Shown: positions 8,805-18,187 of the stretch, in pieces
Layout: the number at the start of each line of letters is the position of its first letter
Position numbering within the stretch: the stretch's first letter is position 1
From: an uncultured Phycisphaerales bacterium
Lineage (GTDB): Bacteria; Planctomycetota; Phycisphaerae; Tepidisphaerales; Tepidisphaeraceae
DNA: 64,000 nt
Direction of reading: 5' to 3'
NCBI GenBank assembly: GCA_903871935.1
Contig: CAIQIQ010000106.1
Coordinates: 62,001-126,000 of the forward strand
The notes under the pieces: generated by a model
Seen by the model: the letters and a program-made list of their open reading frames with translations, nothing else
The model's database searches: none
What the model was told of the DNA's origin: nothing
Translations under genes and position numbers: made by a program

Positions 8805-9596
8805 TCAGGATTGCGGCGTTTGCCGGGTACCATCTTCGATCCGGCCGATCAAACGCAGCAGGCCGTCGAGAATCGTCAGCGGGTGCGGTGGGCAGCCCGG
8901 CACATACAGGTCCACGGGCACGATCGCCTCAGCACCATTGCGTACCTCAGCATGATCGATGTACGGTCCGCCGGCGATGGCGCACGCGCCCACCGCAATC
9001 ACGATCTTGGGCGCGGCCACAGCGTCGTAGGTCTTCTTCAACGCCAGTTCCATGTTCTGCGTTACCGGACCGGTGATCAGCAGCCCATCGGCATGACGGG
9101 GCGAAGCCACCATCTGGATCCCGAAGCGGCCGAGGTCCCAGCCGATCGTGCCTAGGACGTTCACATCCGCCTCGCAGGCGTTGCAGCCGCCGGCACTTAC
9201 CTGCCGCAGCTTCAACGACCGGCCAAACAATTTCTTGAGCCTGGCATCCAACGCCGCCCACAGATCCGCCTCATTCTGCCCCTGCTCGATCACCAGGCTC
9301 TGGCGCTTGCGAGCCGCCAACTGGTAGTCGCCCGTATATGTAATCGCCCGCTCGGGACAGGCGTTCACGCAGTCCGCGCAGAACAGGCACTTGCCCATGT
9401 CGATGCGAACCTTGTCCGTCAGCGCGATGGCGCCGGTCGGGCAAGCCTGGGCACAATCTTGGCACCCATCCGGGCACTTCTGCGCACTAATCGCCGGCCG
9501 GCCGCGAAACCGATCCGGCATCGCCGGTGGCGGCGCATCCGGATACTTCATGGTGCGATGGCCCTGTTGCGTGCGGGCGACAAATATCTTCAGCAT
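8805..9596 (-). CDS. hyfI: NuoB/HyfI-type small subunit fused to an N-terminal 2[4Fe-4S] ferredoxin domain
   Basis: 263 residues. Residues ~40-95 carry two ferredoxin motifs, CPDGCQDCAQACPTGAI and CLFCADCVNACPERAI, each able to hold a [4Fe-4S] cluster. The second half is the hydrogenase-4 small subunit / NuoB domain with its four cluster ligands in GGCNACEAD, VGACA and VPGCPPHP. In E. coli Hyf and Hyc these functions are two proteins (HyfH and HyfI); here they are one chain. The subunit would pass electrons from a soluble donor to the large subunit through three clusters. It is the last gene of the operon, 42 bp after the large-subunit gene. The cluster ligands are intact, so electron transfer should work even though the large subunit lacks its nickel site. 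Confidence 0.88.
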   Translation of the reverse strand: MLKIFVARTQQGHRTMKYPDAPPPAMPDRFRGRPAISAQKCPDGCQDCAQACPTGAIALTDKVRIDMGKCLFCADCVNACPERAITYTGDYQLAARKRQSLVIEQGQNEADLWAALDARLKKLFGRSLKLRQVSAGGCNACEADVNVLGTIGWDLGRFGIQMVASPRHADGLLITGPVTQNMELALKKTYDAVAAPKIVIAVGACAIAGGPYIDHAEVRNGAEAIVPVDLYVPGCPPHPLTILDGLLRLIGRIEDGTRQTPQS

Positions 9597-9638
9597 AGCT
9601 CGTTCCTCATTCGCATCGGCAAAGAAGTCTTGCTCAGA

Positions 9639-11174
9639 TCACAGATCATGGCCGCAGTACGACAGGTTGAAACTCTTGTTGCACAGCGGGAAGTCCGAGA
9701 TCTGCTGATTCCGCAGTACATAAGCCAGGGCCGACCAGTTATGAAACGATGGATCGACAACCTTATAGCGGGCAAACCGGGCATTGCCATCCGTGATCGC
9801 CACGTGGCAGACCTCGCCGCGCCAGCCCTCGTTGATTGCGATGGCCAGCGAGTTGGGCGCCAACTCGCCCACGGCAACCTGCGCTGCCCCTGATGGCATG
9901 GCGCGGCACTGCTCGCGGATGAACTCGATCGATTGCTGGATCTCCAGCCAGCGCACATACGCGCGGGCAAAGACATCGCCCGCATCGAACGTGGATACCG
10001 GCAGGTGGGCAAAGTGGAAGATGCCCGATGGCAGATCGTGGCGGGCATCGCGCGCCAGTCCCGATGCGCGAGCCGCCGGGCCCACGATGCCCAACTCAAT
10101 GGCAACCTGCCGCGGCAGCGGCCCCGTCGCCTCAAATCGAGCCATCACCGATGGCGTGTCCCAAAGCAGGTTCACCGCACTGGCCGTCTCTTTTTCTGCC
10201 GTGTCCAGCCGGTGCAGCAATTCCGTCAGACGCGCATCATCAACATCGAACCCGACGCCGCCCGGCCGGATCATGCCTCTCCCGAACCGGCTGCCGCACA
10301 GCAGCGCTGTCATATTCAGGAAATCACCGCGAATTCGCCCGCAGTAACTCGAAGTGGGTAGGAATCCCACATCATTTGCCAACGCACCGAGGTCACCAAC
10401 GTGATTCGCCAGCCGCTCCAGTTCCAGGGCGATCCCGCGCAGCGACTGTGCCCGGGCGCTCTTCTGGCACCCGCCCAGGGCTTCCAGCACCTGGCAGTAC
10501 GATGTCCCATGGGCGATCGTCGTATCGCCTGCCAGCGTCTCGGCATAGTGCATCGATCGCTTCGTCGGTCCGCCGATCAGCGCTTCCTCCACGCCGCGAT
10601 GCTGATAGCCCAGCGCGATCTCGAGATGGAACACCTGCTCGCCATGACATTGAAAGCGGAAATGCCCCGGCTCGATCACTCCCGCATGCACCGGACCGAC
10701 GGCGACCTCGTGCACCTCATCACCCTGGATGCTGTAGAAGTCACCAACTCCCGGCAGTATGGCCTGATCGGCCGGCCGATCCCAGGCATCGCGACCAGTC
10801 CACGAGCGCCGATACCGCACCGGCTTGAACCAGGGATGCCCGAGCGGCTTGAGCCCAAACTGCTCAGCCATCTCGCGCTCGAACAACTGCACCTGCGGGC
10901 AGCGCGGAGTCAACGACGCAAACTCGCCGCCCTCAATGCGGGCCCGAGCCCCAAAGAGACGGCTCTGATGATCATCCGCAAGGATGACGTACATCTCGGC
11001 GGCCTGCTGCGCATCTTCCGTCGACACGGCAAACATCGACGCCACGCGCTGGCCGGCCGCCACCGCGGCCACCATGGTGTCCGCCAGCACGTCGAGGGAC
11101 AGCATCGGAATGCTGTCCAACAGAATATCCCGGCCGTTGATCAATGTCGCCAGATTTGGAGAGTCAAAGCTCAT
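9639..11174 (-). CDS. NuoCD/HyfG-like large subunit without the [NiFe] cysteines
   Basis: 511 residues. An N-terminal NuoC-like domain has its signature near residues 96-121 (LFEREMAEQFGLKPLGHP). The NuoD/HyfG-like domain follows from about 155, with ALGYQHRGVEEAL at 187-199. In a [NiFe] hydrogenase the next element is the RxCGxC motif; here residues 211-217 read AETLAGD. The C-terminal DPCxxCxxH motif is replaced by DPSFHNW (474-480). All four nickel ligands are therefore missing, and there is no C-terminal maturation cleavage site. This places the protein with hydrogenase-related (Ehr-type) complexes rather than H2-converting enzymes. The ATG at 11174 overlaps the upstream gene's TGA by 4 bp (ATGA), so upstream in-frame codons are not used. 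Confidence 0.85.
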   Translation of the reverse strand: MSFDSPNLATLINGRDILLDSIPMLSLDVLADTMVAAVAAGQRVASMFAVSTEDAQQAAEMYVILADDHQSRLFGARARIEGGEFASLTPRCPQVQLFEREMAEQFGLKPLGHPWFKPVRYRRSWTGRDAWDRPADQAILPGVGDFYSIQGDEVHEVAVGPVHAGVIEPGHFRFQCHGEQVFHLEIALGYQHRGVEEALIGGPTKRSMHYAETLAGDTTIAHGTSYCQVLEALGGCQKSARAQSLRGIALELERLANHVGDLGALANDVGFLPTSSYCGRIRGDFLNMTALLCGSRFGRGMIRPGGVGFDVDDARLTELLHRLDTAEKETASAVNLLWDTPSVMARFEATGPLPRQVAIELGIVGPAARASGLARDARHDLPSGIFHFAHLPVSTFDAGDVFARAYVRWLEIQQSIEFIREQCRAMPSGAAQVAVGELAPNSLAIAINEGWRGEVCHVAITDGNARFARYKVVDPSFHNWSALAYVLRNQQISDFPLCNKSFNLSYCGHDL

Positions 11175-12607
11175 GGCCGCACCTCCAGGAATCGAACTGT
11201 ATCGTTCAGCATTGCCGTCAGTGGCCCGGGGATATACAGACCCAGGAGCAGGACCATAGCCATCAGGATGACAATGGGTGCCGCCGTGAGCCACCCATCG
11301 TGGTACGGCGTGTTGCGCACCGCCGAAGGTGGCCGACCCTGGACCGCCTGGAGAACTGTGGCGCCCATGCCGATGAAGACACCCAGCAGCAGCAGCAGGA
11401 ACAGCCCCGCCACCAGGAATCGACCGGCGTCGAATGCTCCATTGAGAATGGCGAACTCACTAATAAAGGGACCAAACGGCGGCGATCCGGTGATCGCCAG
11501 AAAGCCGGCGAGGAACAGCGTACCTGAGAGCGGAAGGCGACGGATCGCCCCGCGCACCAGATCTGTGCTCTTGCTCCCATAGGCGCGGTGGATATTGCCG
11601 GCCGACAGGAACAGCACGCCCTTGGTCAGACCGTTGGTCACCACATGCAGCAGTGTGCCATAGAGAGCTGGCCCGCCGATGCCCAGGCCCAGAGCGAGGA
11701 TGCCCATATGCTCAACACTCGAATATGCCAGCATGCGCTTAAAATCGCGTTGACCGACCATGAACAGCACCGCCACAGCCATGGAGAACAGCCCCATGAA
11801 CAGCAGCAGCCGCGACGTATAGGCGCTCTCACCGGCCGCCGTGCAAATGTGGTAAACGCGCAGGAAGGCAAGGAATGCGCAACTGGTTACCCCGCCGGCG
11901 AAAATCGCCCCGACTACGCCGGGCGCTTCGCCATAGGCATCAGGCTTCCACGTATGCATCGGCGCCAGCCCCATCTTCGTGCCATAGCCGACCAGCAGCA
12001 GCACGAACGCGGCATGCAGCCAGGGCTTAGAGAGTTCCGGAGCATGCTTGAGCAGGTCATCGAAATTGAGCGAGGGTTCAAGCCCCGCGTGCAGCGAGGA
12101 GTAGGCAAGGAAGAAGGTGCCCAACAGTGCCAGAGCGATACCAACCGATCCAACCACCAGATACTTCCACGTTGCCTCGATGCTCTGCTGGGTGCGATTA
12201 AAGTAAATCAGCGGTGCCGTCACCAGGGTGGTCGTTTCGATTGCCACCCACATCAGCCCCAGGTGATGCGACCAGCTCACCAGACTCATCAGCCCAAGGA
12301 AAGACAGCAGACACGTGCAGAACACCCGGTTGGATCGCTCCTGTCGGTGGCCCAGGTAACCCACCGCATAGAACGAGCAGAGCATGAACAAAGTGCTGAC
12401 CAGCAGCAGGACAATCCGCCCCGGCGGATCGAGCACGAGCCAGCCGCCAGCGGTGCCAGTCAGATCAGCTTGCCCCAGAGCCATGACTACCAATGCCAGA
12501 TGCACTGTGGCTGTCAGCGGCAACAGCCACGGCCGCAGGCGGTTCGACGGCACGGCCGCGGCAAGGCCGGCCATCAGCAGCGGAAACAGTATCAATGCGA
12601 ACGCCAT
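11171..12607 (-). CDS. hyfF: HyfF-type antiporter-like membrane subunit
   Basis: 478 residues with about 13-14 membrane helices, the length and pattern of HyfF (NuoM/N-related). Key polar residues of the proton channel are visible: the glutamate in LMWVAIETTTLV, the lysine in ATWKYLVVGS, and YGTKMGLAPMHTWKPDAYGEAPG, where lysine and histidine line the channel. It should help couple electron transfer in the peripheral arm to proton or sodium movement. It starts 3 bp after hyfE and overlaps the large-subunit gene by 4 bp, so translation is tightly coupled. Compared with the two HyfB-like proteins upstream, it lacks the long C-terminal extension. Confidence 0.92.
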   Translation of the reverse strand: MAFALILFPLLMAGLAAAVPSNRLRPWLLPLTATVHLALVVMALGQADLTGTAGGWLVLDPPGRIVLLLVSTLFMLCSFYAVGYLGHRQERSNRVFCTCLLSFLGLMSLVSWSHHLGLMWVAIETTTLVTAPLIYFNRTQQSIEATWKYLVVGSVGIALALLGTFFLAYSSLHAGLEPSLNFDDLLKHAPELSKPWLHAAFVLLLVGYGTKMGLAPMHTWKPDAYGEAPGVVGAIFAGGVTSCAFLAFLRVYHICTAAGESAYTSRLLLFMGLFSMAVAVLFMVGQRDFKRMLAYSSVEHMGILALGLGIGGPALYGTLLHVVTNGLTKGVLFLSAGNIHRAYGSKSTDLVRGAIRRLPLSGTLFLAGFLAITGSPPFGPFISEFAILNGAFDAGRFLVAGLFLLLLLGVFIGMGATVLQAVQGRPPSAVRNTPYHDGWLTAAPIVILMAMVLLLGLYIPGPLTAMLNDTVRFLEVRP

Positions 12608-12610
12608 GAG

Positions 12611-13252
12611 CTATTCCTTCAGCGTCACCAGCCGGCGCGTGTCCATCGAGGAGAACGCGCGGTTGATGTGGTTGGTGATGATGCAGATCACGAAGATGCC
12701 GACGAACAGGTCCAGCAGCACGCCCATCTCAACGACGAGCGGCATGGACTCGATCAGCAGCATGCCAAACACGAAGATGCCGTTTTCCAGCACCAGATAA
12801 CCGACGACCTGAGTCAGGGCCTTATATCGCGTCGTCAGCAGGATGAACCCGGTCAGAACGGTCGCGATCGATGTCGGAACCAGCAGCGAACCGGAATGCT
12901 GCGCGGCCAGCGGCAGTTGCCCGGCAAACAAGAGCGAGAATGCCGTGCCCAGAGCCCCAAGAATGATCGATGGCAGAAAACCGACCAGCGGCTCGATCTC
13001 GCGCTTGATCTGAGCGTCGCGCAGGGCGCGGATCATGATGGCGGGAATGGCAAAGCCCTTGAGCGCAATCGTCAAGAGCACCACCACGGCTGCGGCCGCA
13101 TTCAGGTGCTGGTGCACCAGCAGTGGCAGAATGGCCAGCACCGCGCCCTGAAACGCCACGATGCGGATCAAGGCCAGAATTCGGCTCGTGCCCAGGGCGA
13201 ACAGATTGATCGCCAGCACGACCATCAGAAGAGCATTCAGTTGATGCGTCAT
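12611..13252 (-). CDS. hyfE: HyfE-type membrane subunit
   Basis: 213 residues with six to seven predicted helices. HyfE is the hydrogenase-4 component not found in E. coli Hyc; its N-terminal part resembles NuoK. The pattern fits: HQLNALLMVVLAINLFALGTSRI at the start, then TIALKGFAIPAIMIRAL, where the lysine is a channel residue, and a final helix near GVLLDLFVGIFVICII with a C-terminal INRAFSSMDT region. Presence of HyfE separates this operon from Hyc/formate hydrogenlyase-3 type clusters and puts it with Hyf/Ehr clusters. The gene sits 4 bp from hyfC and 3 bp from hyfF. Confidence 0.9.
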   Translation of the reverse strand: MTHQLNALLMVVLAINLFALGTSRILALIRIVAFQGAVLAILPLLVHQHLNAAAAVVVLLTIALKGFAIPAIMIRALRDAQIKREIEPLVGFLPSIILGALGTAFSLLFAGQLPLAAQHSGSLLVPTSIATVLTGFILLTTRYKALTQVVGYLVLENGIFVFGMLLIESMPLVVEMGVLLDLFVGIFVICIITNHINRAFSSMDTRRLVTLKE

Positions 13253-13256
13253 CGCG

Positions 13257-14165
13257 TTACCTCACCACCAGGATGAACCCGAACCCGCACAAAAGCATCG
13301 CGGCCACCAGCAGATACGGCACATGCCGCATCTGCAGCCTCGCCATCACCGACTCCACCACTCCGATCGCCACCGCCAGCGCCCCCATCTCAATCACGAA
13401 CAGCGCCCAGTCGGCCCACGCCATGCCCGTCTGAATCGGCACAATCACATGCAGCAGCACAGCGCCCAGCACGAACATCTTCAGCGATGCCGCATAGAGA
13501 ATCACACCCAAGAGCGGCCCACTGTGATCCAGCACCATCACCTCATGGATCATCGTCAGCTCGAGGTGCGTATTGGGATCATCGACGGGAATGCGGCAGG
13601 TCTCAGCCAGCAGCACCACAAACAGCCCAATGGCGATGAACACCAGCGGGGCAACCGCCGACGCCGGGAAGCCGCCGGCCGGTCCATGCAGCATCTCGCT
13701 CAGAGTCAGCGTCCCCGATACTTTTGCCAGCACCAGCAGGGCGAAGAACATGGCCGGCTCGGAAAGGCACGCGAAGGTCACCTCGCGCGCCGACCCCATA
13801 CCCTCAAATGCCGATCCCGTATCTAGCGCCGCCGCCGTGGTGAAGAACCGCGCCAACCCAAAGAGGTAGGCAAACAAGATCAAGTCGCCGGTAAAGGAGA
13901 TCGGCGACGCGAACGGCCCCGCCGGCACCAATAGCCCCGCCAGCACCACCGTCACCAGCGTTACCACCGGCCCGGCGATGAACACCCAGGTCGTCGTATT
14001 GCTCAGCACCAGCCCTTTGCGCATCAGCTTGGCCAGATCGTAATAGAGCTGAAACAGCGGCTGGCCCGTTCTCCCGGCAAAGCGTGCCTTGGTCCGGTTG
14101 ATAATGCCCAGCAACAGCGGCGGCATGATCAGCAGCAGTGCAATGTAAATGAGTCTTTCAAGCAT
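13257..14165 (-). CDS. hyfC: HyfC/NuoH-type membrane subunit
   Basis: 302 residues, eight helices. It is the NuoH homologue of group 4 hydrogenases, the membrane anchor that holds the quinone-side or peripheral-arm contact. Recognisable segments are GIINRTKARFAGRTGQPLFQLYYDLAKLMRKG near residues 19-51 and the acidic loop LAETCRIPVDDPNTHLELTMIHEVM around 205-231, which is the strongest signature of this family (E and D residues of the NuoH cavity). It links the hydrophilic NuoB/NuoD-like module to the antiporter-like subunits. It starts 3 bp after the end of the HyfB-like gene. Confidence 0.92.
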   Translation of the reverse strand: MLERLIYIALLLIMPPLLLGIINRTKARFAGRTGQPLFQLYYDLAKLMRKGLVLSNTTTWVFIAGPVVTLVTVVLAGLLVPAGPFASPISFTGDLILFAYLFGLARFFTTAAALDTGSAFEGMGSAREVTFACLSEPAMFFALLVLAKVSGTLTLSEMLHGPAGGFPASAVAPLVFIAIGLFVVLLAETCRIPVDDPNTHLELTMIHEVMVLDHSGPLLGVILYAASLKMFVLGAVLLHVIVPIQTGMAWADWALFVIEMGALAVAIGVVESVMARLQMRHVPYLLVAAMLLCGFGFILVVR

Positions 14166-14168
14166 AAG

Positions 14169-16142
14169 TTAGGCCCCTATTGCTCCCCACATGTACAGCA
14201 CAATGACAATCGCCAGGACATAGAGCACGTAGACCTGTGTCTGTCCCTGCTGCAGCATCCGCAGCCGCGGCAGATACTTACCGACCAGGTCAAACGCAGG
14301 AACCACCAGCCGATCCAGAATCGCATCGGGGACAACGCTGCGGAATCGTGACCGCCGGGCCAGCACCCCGCGCACTTCCGGCCAATACTTTTTCGGCCAG
14401 AGGATAAATGCGAACAAACCGACCAGTGTGTCGCCAAATGATGAGCCGGTGTACTGCATCCGCGCTGTGGGCTGGGCATAGCCGCAATCCCACGTCCCTG
14501 TTGTGCCGATGGTCCTGGATCGTGACAGCATCTTCCACGCCAGCACAGCCGCTCCAATAAGACCGACAAAGCTCAGGCCCATCACCGTAATCCACCGCAG
14601 CGGTGCAAGCGCCTCAATCGCAGGCACCGGACCAGACAGGTCCATCCAGTCCTGCGTTGCCCGCTCCAGCAGTGGCGCTGCCATCATTGGAAACACGCCC
14701 ACCGCCGCGCAACCGCATGCCAGCACCACCATGGGTCCGATCATGCTCGCTTGCGGATCATATGCATGATCGCCCGCATCACTTCGCGGCTCTCCGAGGT
14801 AGACCGTCCCAAGCACCTGTACAAAACACGCCACCGCCAGTGCCCCGATGGTTGCCAGCGCCACCGCGGCCATTGCCACCTCGCCGCCGCTGCTCAGACT
14901 GCGAAACAGCCCCACGTACATCAGCCATTCACTGGCAAAGCCATTCAGCGGAGGCAACGCGCAGATCGCCACCGCGCCCACGGCAAACAGCGCTGCGCAC
15001 CACGGCATGCGCTTCGCCAGTCCGCCCATGCGATCCATCTCCCTGGTATGTGTGGCATGGATAATCGCACCGGCATTGAAGAACAGCAGCGACTTGAACA
15101 GCGAGTGATTCCACACGTGCAGCAGCGCCCCCGCCAATCCCAGCAGCACCAGATCCCCGCGTCCCTGCGCCCGCCCGAGCAGCGCCAGCCCCAGACCCAT
15201 CGCGATGATGCCAACGTTCTCGATGCTGCTGTATGCCAACAGTCGTTTGATGTCGTGCTGGCCGATAGCATAAGCGATCCCCGCCACGCCCGTAACCGCG
15301 CCGACTGCCAGCAGCACTCCGCCCCACCATGTCGGTCCCACGGGCAAGAGCGCCGTGATCCGAACGATCCCGTAGATCCCCATCTTCAGCATCACGCCCG
15401 ACATCACCGCCGAGACATGGCTGGGTGCATTGGCATGTGCCCCCGGCAGCCACACATGCAGCGGCATCAAGCCGGCCTTGCAGCCAAACCCAATCAGCCC
15501 CAGCACAAAGATCGTCCCGGCCACTTCGCTGGACATCACCAGCGCCGGCGCCAGCGCGAACGAACCCGTCTCGCTGCGCCAGAGTGCGAACATCGCCAGC
15601 AGGCACAGCGTCCCGATATGCGTCGCGATCAGATATACCCACCCCGCACGCCGCACATCCGCATTCTCATGCTCCTCCGCCGTCGCCGCGAAATAAGCGG
15701 CCAGCGCCATTACTTCCCAGGCAATCAGAAACAGCGCCCCATCGCGCGCGATCACCACTAGCGCCATCGACCCGGCCAGTAGTCCATAAGAAACACCCAG
15801 CCGCCGGCCATTATCGGGATGTTCCGGCTGGCTCCAGTACCCCAGCCCGTAAATCGAACCCAGCACCGGCACGATGAACACCGGCACCAGAAACACCGCC
15901 GCCAGCGCATCAATCCCAACCGCGAACCGCCCCCATGGCAGAAACCATGGCACCGACAGCGACGTCTCGGAGCCACCGCCCAGGGACGTTCCCACACCCA
16001 CCACACCCAGCACACCGCCAATCGCCATCAACAACGTCGCTACCCGCTGACCTGCCGATGATCGACATGAAAGCAGACAGCCAGGCGCCCCGCTCAAGCC
16101 CAGCAGGCAGATCGCTGTCAAAACCATCCAGACACTCGACAT
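14169..16142 (-). CDS. hyfB: HyfB/NuoL-like antiporter subunit, second tandem copy
   Basis: 657 residues from ATG 16142. About 14-16 helices, with IAWEVMALAAYF (glutamate), FGCKAGLMPLHVWLPGAHANAPSHVSA (channel lysine and histidine) and GQHDIKRLLAYSSIENVGI. The C-terminus contains WDCGYAQPTARMQYTGSSF, typical of HyfB. The start at 16142 is preferred because AAGGACGAGG precedes it. An ATG at 16166 overlaps the upstream stop (TAATG) but has no Shine-Dalgarno sequence. It is a clear paralogue of the gene just upstream (same C-terminal GTWDCGY block), so the operon encodes two HyfB-type subunits plus one HyfF, giving three putative ion channels. Confidence 0.9.
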   Translation of the reverse strand: MSSVWMVLTAICLLGLSGAPGCLLSCRSSAGQRVATLLMAIGGVLGVVGVGTSLGGGSETSLSVPWFLPWGRFAVGIDALAAVFLVPVFIVPVLGSIYGLGYWSQPEHPDNGRRLGVSYGLLAGSMALVVIARDGALFLIAWEVMALAAYFAATAEEHENADVRRAGWVYLIATHIGTLCLLAMFALWRSETGSFALAPALVMSSEVAGTIFVLGLIGFGCKAGLMPLHVWLPGAHANAPSHVSAVMSGVMLKMGIYGIVRITALLPVGPTWWGGVLLAVGAVTGVAGIAYAIGQHDIKRLLAYSSIENVGIIAMGLGLALLGRAQGRGDLVLLGLAGALLHVWNHSLFKSLLFFNAGAIIHATHTREMDRMGGLAKRMPWCAALFAVGAVAICALPPLNGFASEWLMYVGLFRSLSSGGEVAMAAVALATIGALAVACFVQVLGTVYLGEPRSDAGDHAYDPQASMIGPMVVLACGCAAVGVFPMMAAPLLERATQDWMDLSGPVPAIEALAPLRWITVMGLSFVGLIGAAVLAWKMLSRSRTIGTTGTWDCGYAQPTARMQYTGSSFGDTLVGLFAFILWPKKYWPEVRGVLARRSRFRSVVPDAILDRLVVPAFDLVGKYLPRLRMLQQGQTQVYVLYVLAIVIVLYMWGAIGA

Positions 16143-16165
16143 AACCTCGTCCTTCAGACCGCACA

Positions 16166-18187
16166 TTACGGTGCGAACAAACGTTCCAGAAACTCGCCAA
16201 ACGGAATCAGCGTACTGAGCATCACGATCACCGTGATCAGGATGTACAGGACGTAATGTTGTGTCAGCCCCTGCTGGAATCGATGGAACCAGACAAATGA
16301 ATGCTCGATCCGTCGCCCCGATGGCAGGAGCACGCGATCCATGATCGCGTCATCAACATGGCTGTGCATGTTCGCCGCCGGTGGAAACAGCCCGCCCACA
16401 TGCGGCATGCGCATTCGCGGTCGAAGCACCCAGTTGAACATCACCACGATCATCTGCGCGAACGATGAGGCGCTGTATTGCATCCGATTGGTCGGCCGGG
16501 CGTAGCCACAGTCCCATGTGCCCGCTCGTGCTGCCTCGCGCCCGCGCCTCACCAGCACGATCCCCACGACCACAACCAACACAACCAGTGCAATCGCCAT
16601 CGTGCTCACGGTGCCCAATGGCACCAGGTCCCCAATGCTCGACGGGCTCTGCCGCAAATCAGGCGCCCAATTTGCGATCCCGGCATCCAGAACCGGCACA
16701 ATCGCCATCGGCGCCAGCCCAATCACGATACAGCACACCGCCAGCACCATCGCCGGCATCCGCATCGACAGCGGCGACTCGTGTGCATTGACCGCCGCGC
16801 TCGTTCGCGGACCACCCAGAAACACCGCGCCAATCACTTTCACAAAGCACGCCACCGCCAGCGCGCCGATCATCGCCAGCACCGGCGCAACCAGCATCAC
16901 CGCCGATCCACCCGCCCCCCCTGACCCTCCCGCTCTGCCGCCAAGCGCGCCCTGCAGTGATCCCATATATACAAGCAGTTCGCTGACAAACCCGTTCAAA
17001 GGTGGCAGACCGCAGATCGCCACCGCCCCCACCACAAACAGCCCCGCCGTCCAGGGCATGACCTTCGCCAGTCCGCCCAGCCGATCGATTTCGCGCGTGT
17101 GCGCGCCGTGTACCACTGACCCCGCACACAAGAACAGCAGTGACTTGAACAAACTGTGGTTCCACACATGCAGCAGGCAGCCGGCCAGCCCCAGCACCAC
17201 CCACTCCGGCCGGTGCGCACAGCGCCCCAGCATCGCCAGCCCCAGCCCCATCAGAATAATGCCGATGTTCTCAACGCTGTGATATGCCAGCAGCCGTTTC
17301 AGGTCGTGCTGGCCAATCGCGAACACCACTCCCAGCAGCCCACTAACCACTCCCAGAAACAGAATCAGACCTCCCCAGATCGGCAGCGGCGAAGGCAGCA
17401 GCGACAGCATCCTCAGCAGCCCGTAAATCCCCATCTTCAGCACGATCCCCGACAGCATCGCCGAGACATGGCTTGGCGCATTGGCATGAGCCGATGGCAG
17501 CCAGAAATGCAGCGGCATCATGCCCGCCTTCAATCCAAACCCCAGCAATGCCATGAAGAACAGCGCGTTCTTCACGATCATGCTCATGCCTTCCGCCGCC
17601 GGCTGCAGCGCGTAAGAGCCCGTCGCCCATCGCCACAGGGCGAACATCGCGAACAAGGTCAACGTGCCCACGTGCGTTGCGATCAGGTAGACCCACCCCG
17701 CCTCGCGGCACTGCGCCCGGTAGTCCTCCGTGCTGACCAGGAAAAACGCCGACAGCGCCATCACTTCCCAGCCGAGCAGGAACGACATGCCGTCCCTGGC
17801 TATCACCAGCAGCGTCAGCCCTGCCACCATCAGCCCCCAGAACAGCCTCAGCTTTCGCCCGTTCCCCCGATGCCGGCTCTGCGGCCAGTATCCCAACCCG
17901 TAGACTGCTCCCAACCCGCCCATCAGCAGGATCGGAAACAGGAAAAACGCGCTCAAGGCATCGACGCCTACCACGGGGCTACCCGCGGCCAGCCACGGAA
18001 TCGCCGTCGTCGCCGTCTGATCCGCGCCATAGCTGCCGATGGCCCCGCCCAATCCAGCCATCGCCGCACCCACCATCATCCACATCGCAATGCGCTGACC
18101 CCAATCAGAAGATCGGCGCAGCAATACCCCCGGCAACCCGCTGGTCGCCGCAAGCACCACCGCAGCCAGGATCAACCCAAGAGTCAT
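16166..18187 (-). CDS. hyfB: HyfB/NuoL-like antiporter subunit, first tandem copy
   Basis: 673 residues. It shares the block order of its downstream paralogue: LLGWEVMALSAFFLV, FGLKAGMMPLHFWLPSAHANAPSHVSA, GQHDLKRLLAYHSVENIGI, then GTWDCGYARPTNRMQYSASSF and a long final helix region ending IPFGEFLERLFAP. Both copies keep the lysine, histidine and glutamate residues expected for ion translocation, so neither looks decayed. A glycine/alanine-rich linker (GGRAGGSGGAGGSA, near residue 420) is specific to this copy. It overlaps the regulator gene by 4 bp (ATGA). Tandem HyfB-type genes in one operon are unusual compared with E. coli Hyf, which has HyfB, HyfD and HyfF of different type. Confidence 0.9.
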   Translation of the reverse strand: MTLGLILAAVVLAATSGLPGVLLRRSSDWGQRIAMWMMVGAAMAGLGGAIGSYGADQTATTAIPWLAAGSPVVGVDALSAFFLFPILLMGGLGAVYGLGYWPQSRHRGNGRKLRLFWGLMVAGLTLLVIARDGMSFLLGWEVMALSAFFLVSTEDYRAQCREAGWVYLIATHVGTLTLFAMFALWRWATGSYALQPAAEGMSMIVKNALFFMALLGFGLKAGMMPLHFWLPSAHANAPSHVSAMLSGIVLKMGIYGLLRMLSLLPSPLPIWGGLILFLGVVSGLLGVVFAIGQHDLKRLLAYHSVENIGIILMGLGLAMLGRCAHRPEWVVLGLAGCLLHVWNHSLFKSLLFLCAGSVVHGAHTREIDRLGGLAKVMPWTAGLFVVGAVAICGLPPLNGFVSELLVYMGSLQGALGGRAGGSGGAGGSAVMLVAPVLAMIGALAVACFVKVIGAVFLGGPRTSAAVNAHESPLSMRMPAMVLAVCCIVIGLAPMAIVPVLDAGIANWAPDLRQSPSSIGDLVPLGTVSTMAIALVVLVVVVGIVLVRRGREAARAGTWDCGYARPTNRMQYSASSFAQMIVVMFNWVLRPRMRMPHVGGLFPPAANMHSHVDDAIMDRVLLPSGRRIEHSFVWFHRFQQGLTQHYVLYILITVIVMLSTLIPFGEFLERLFAP

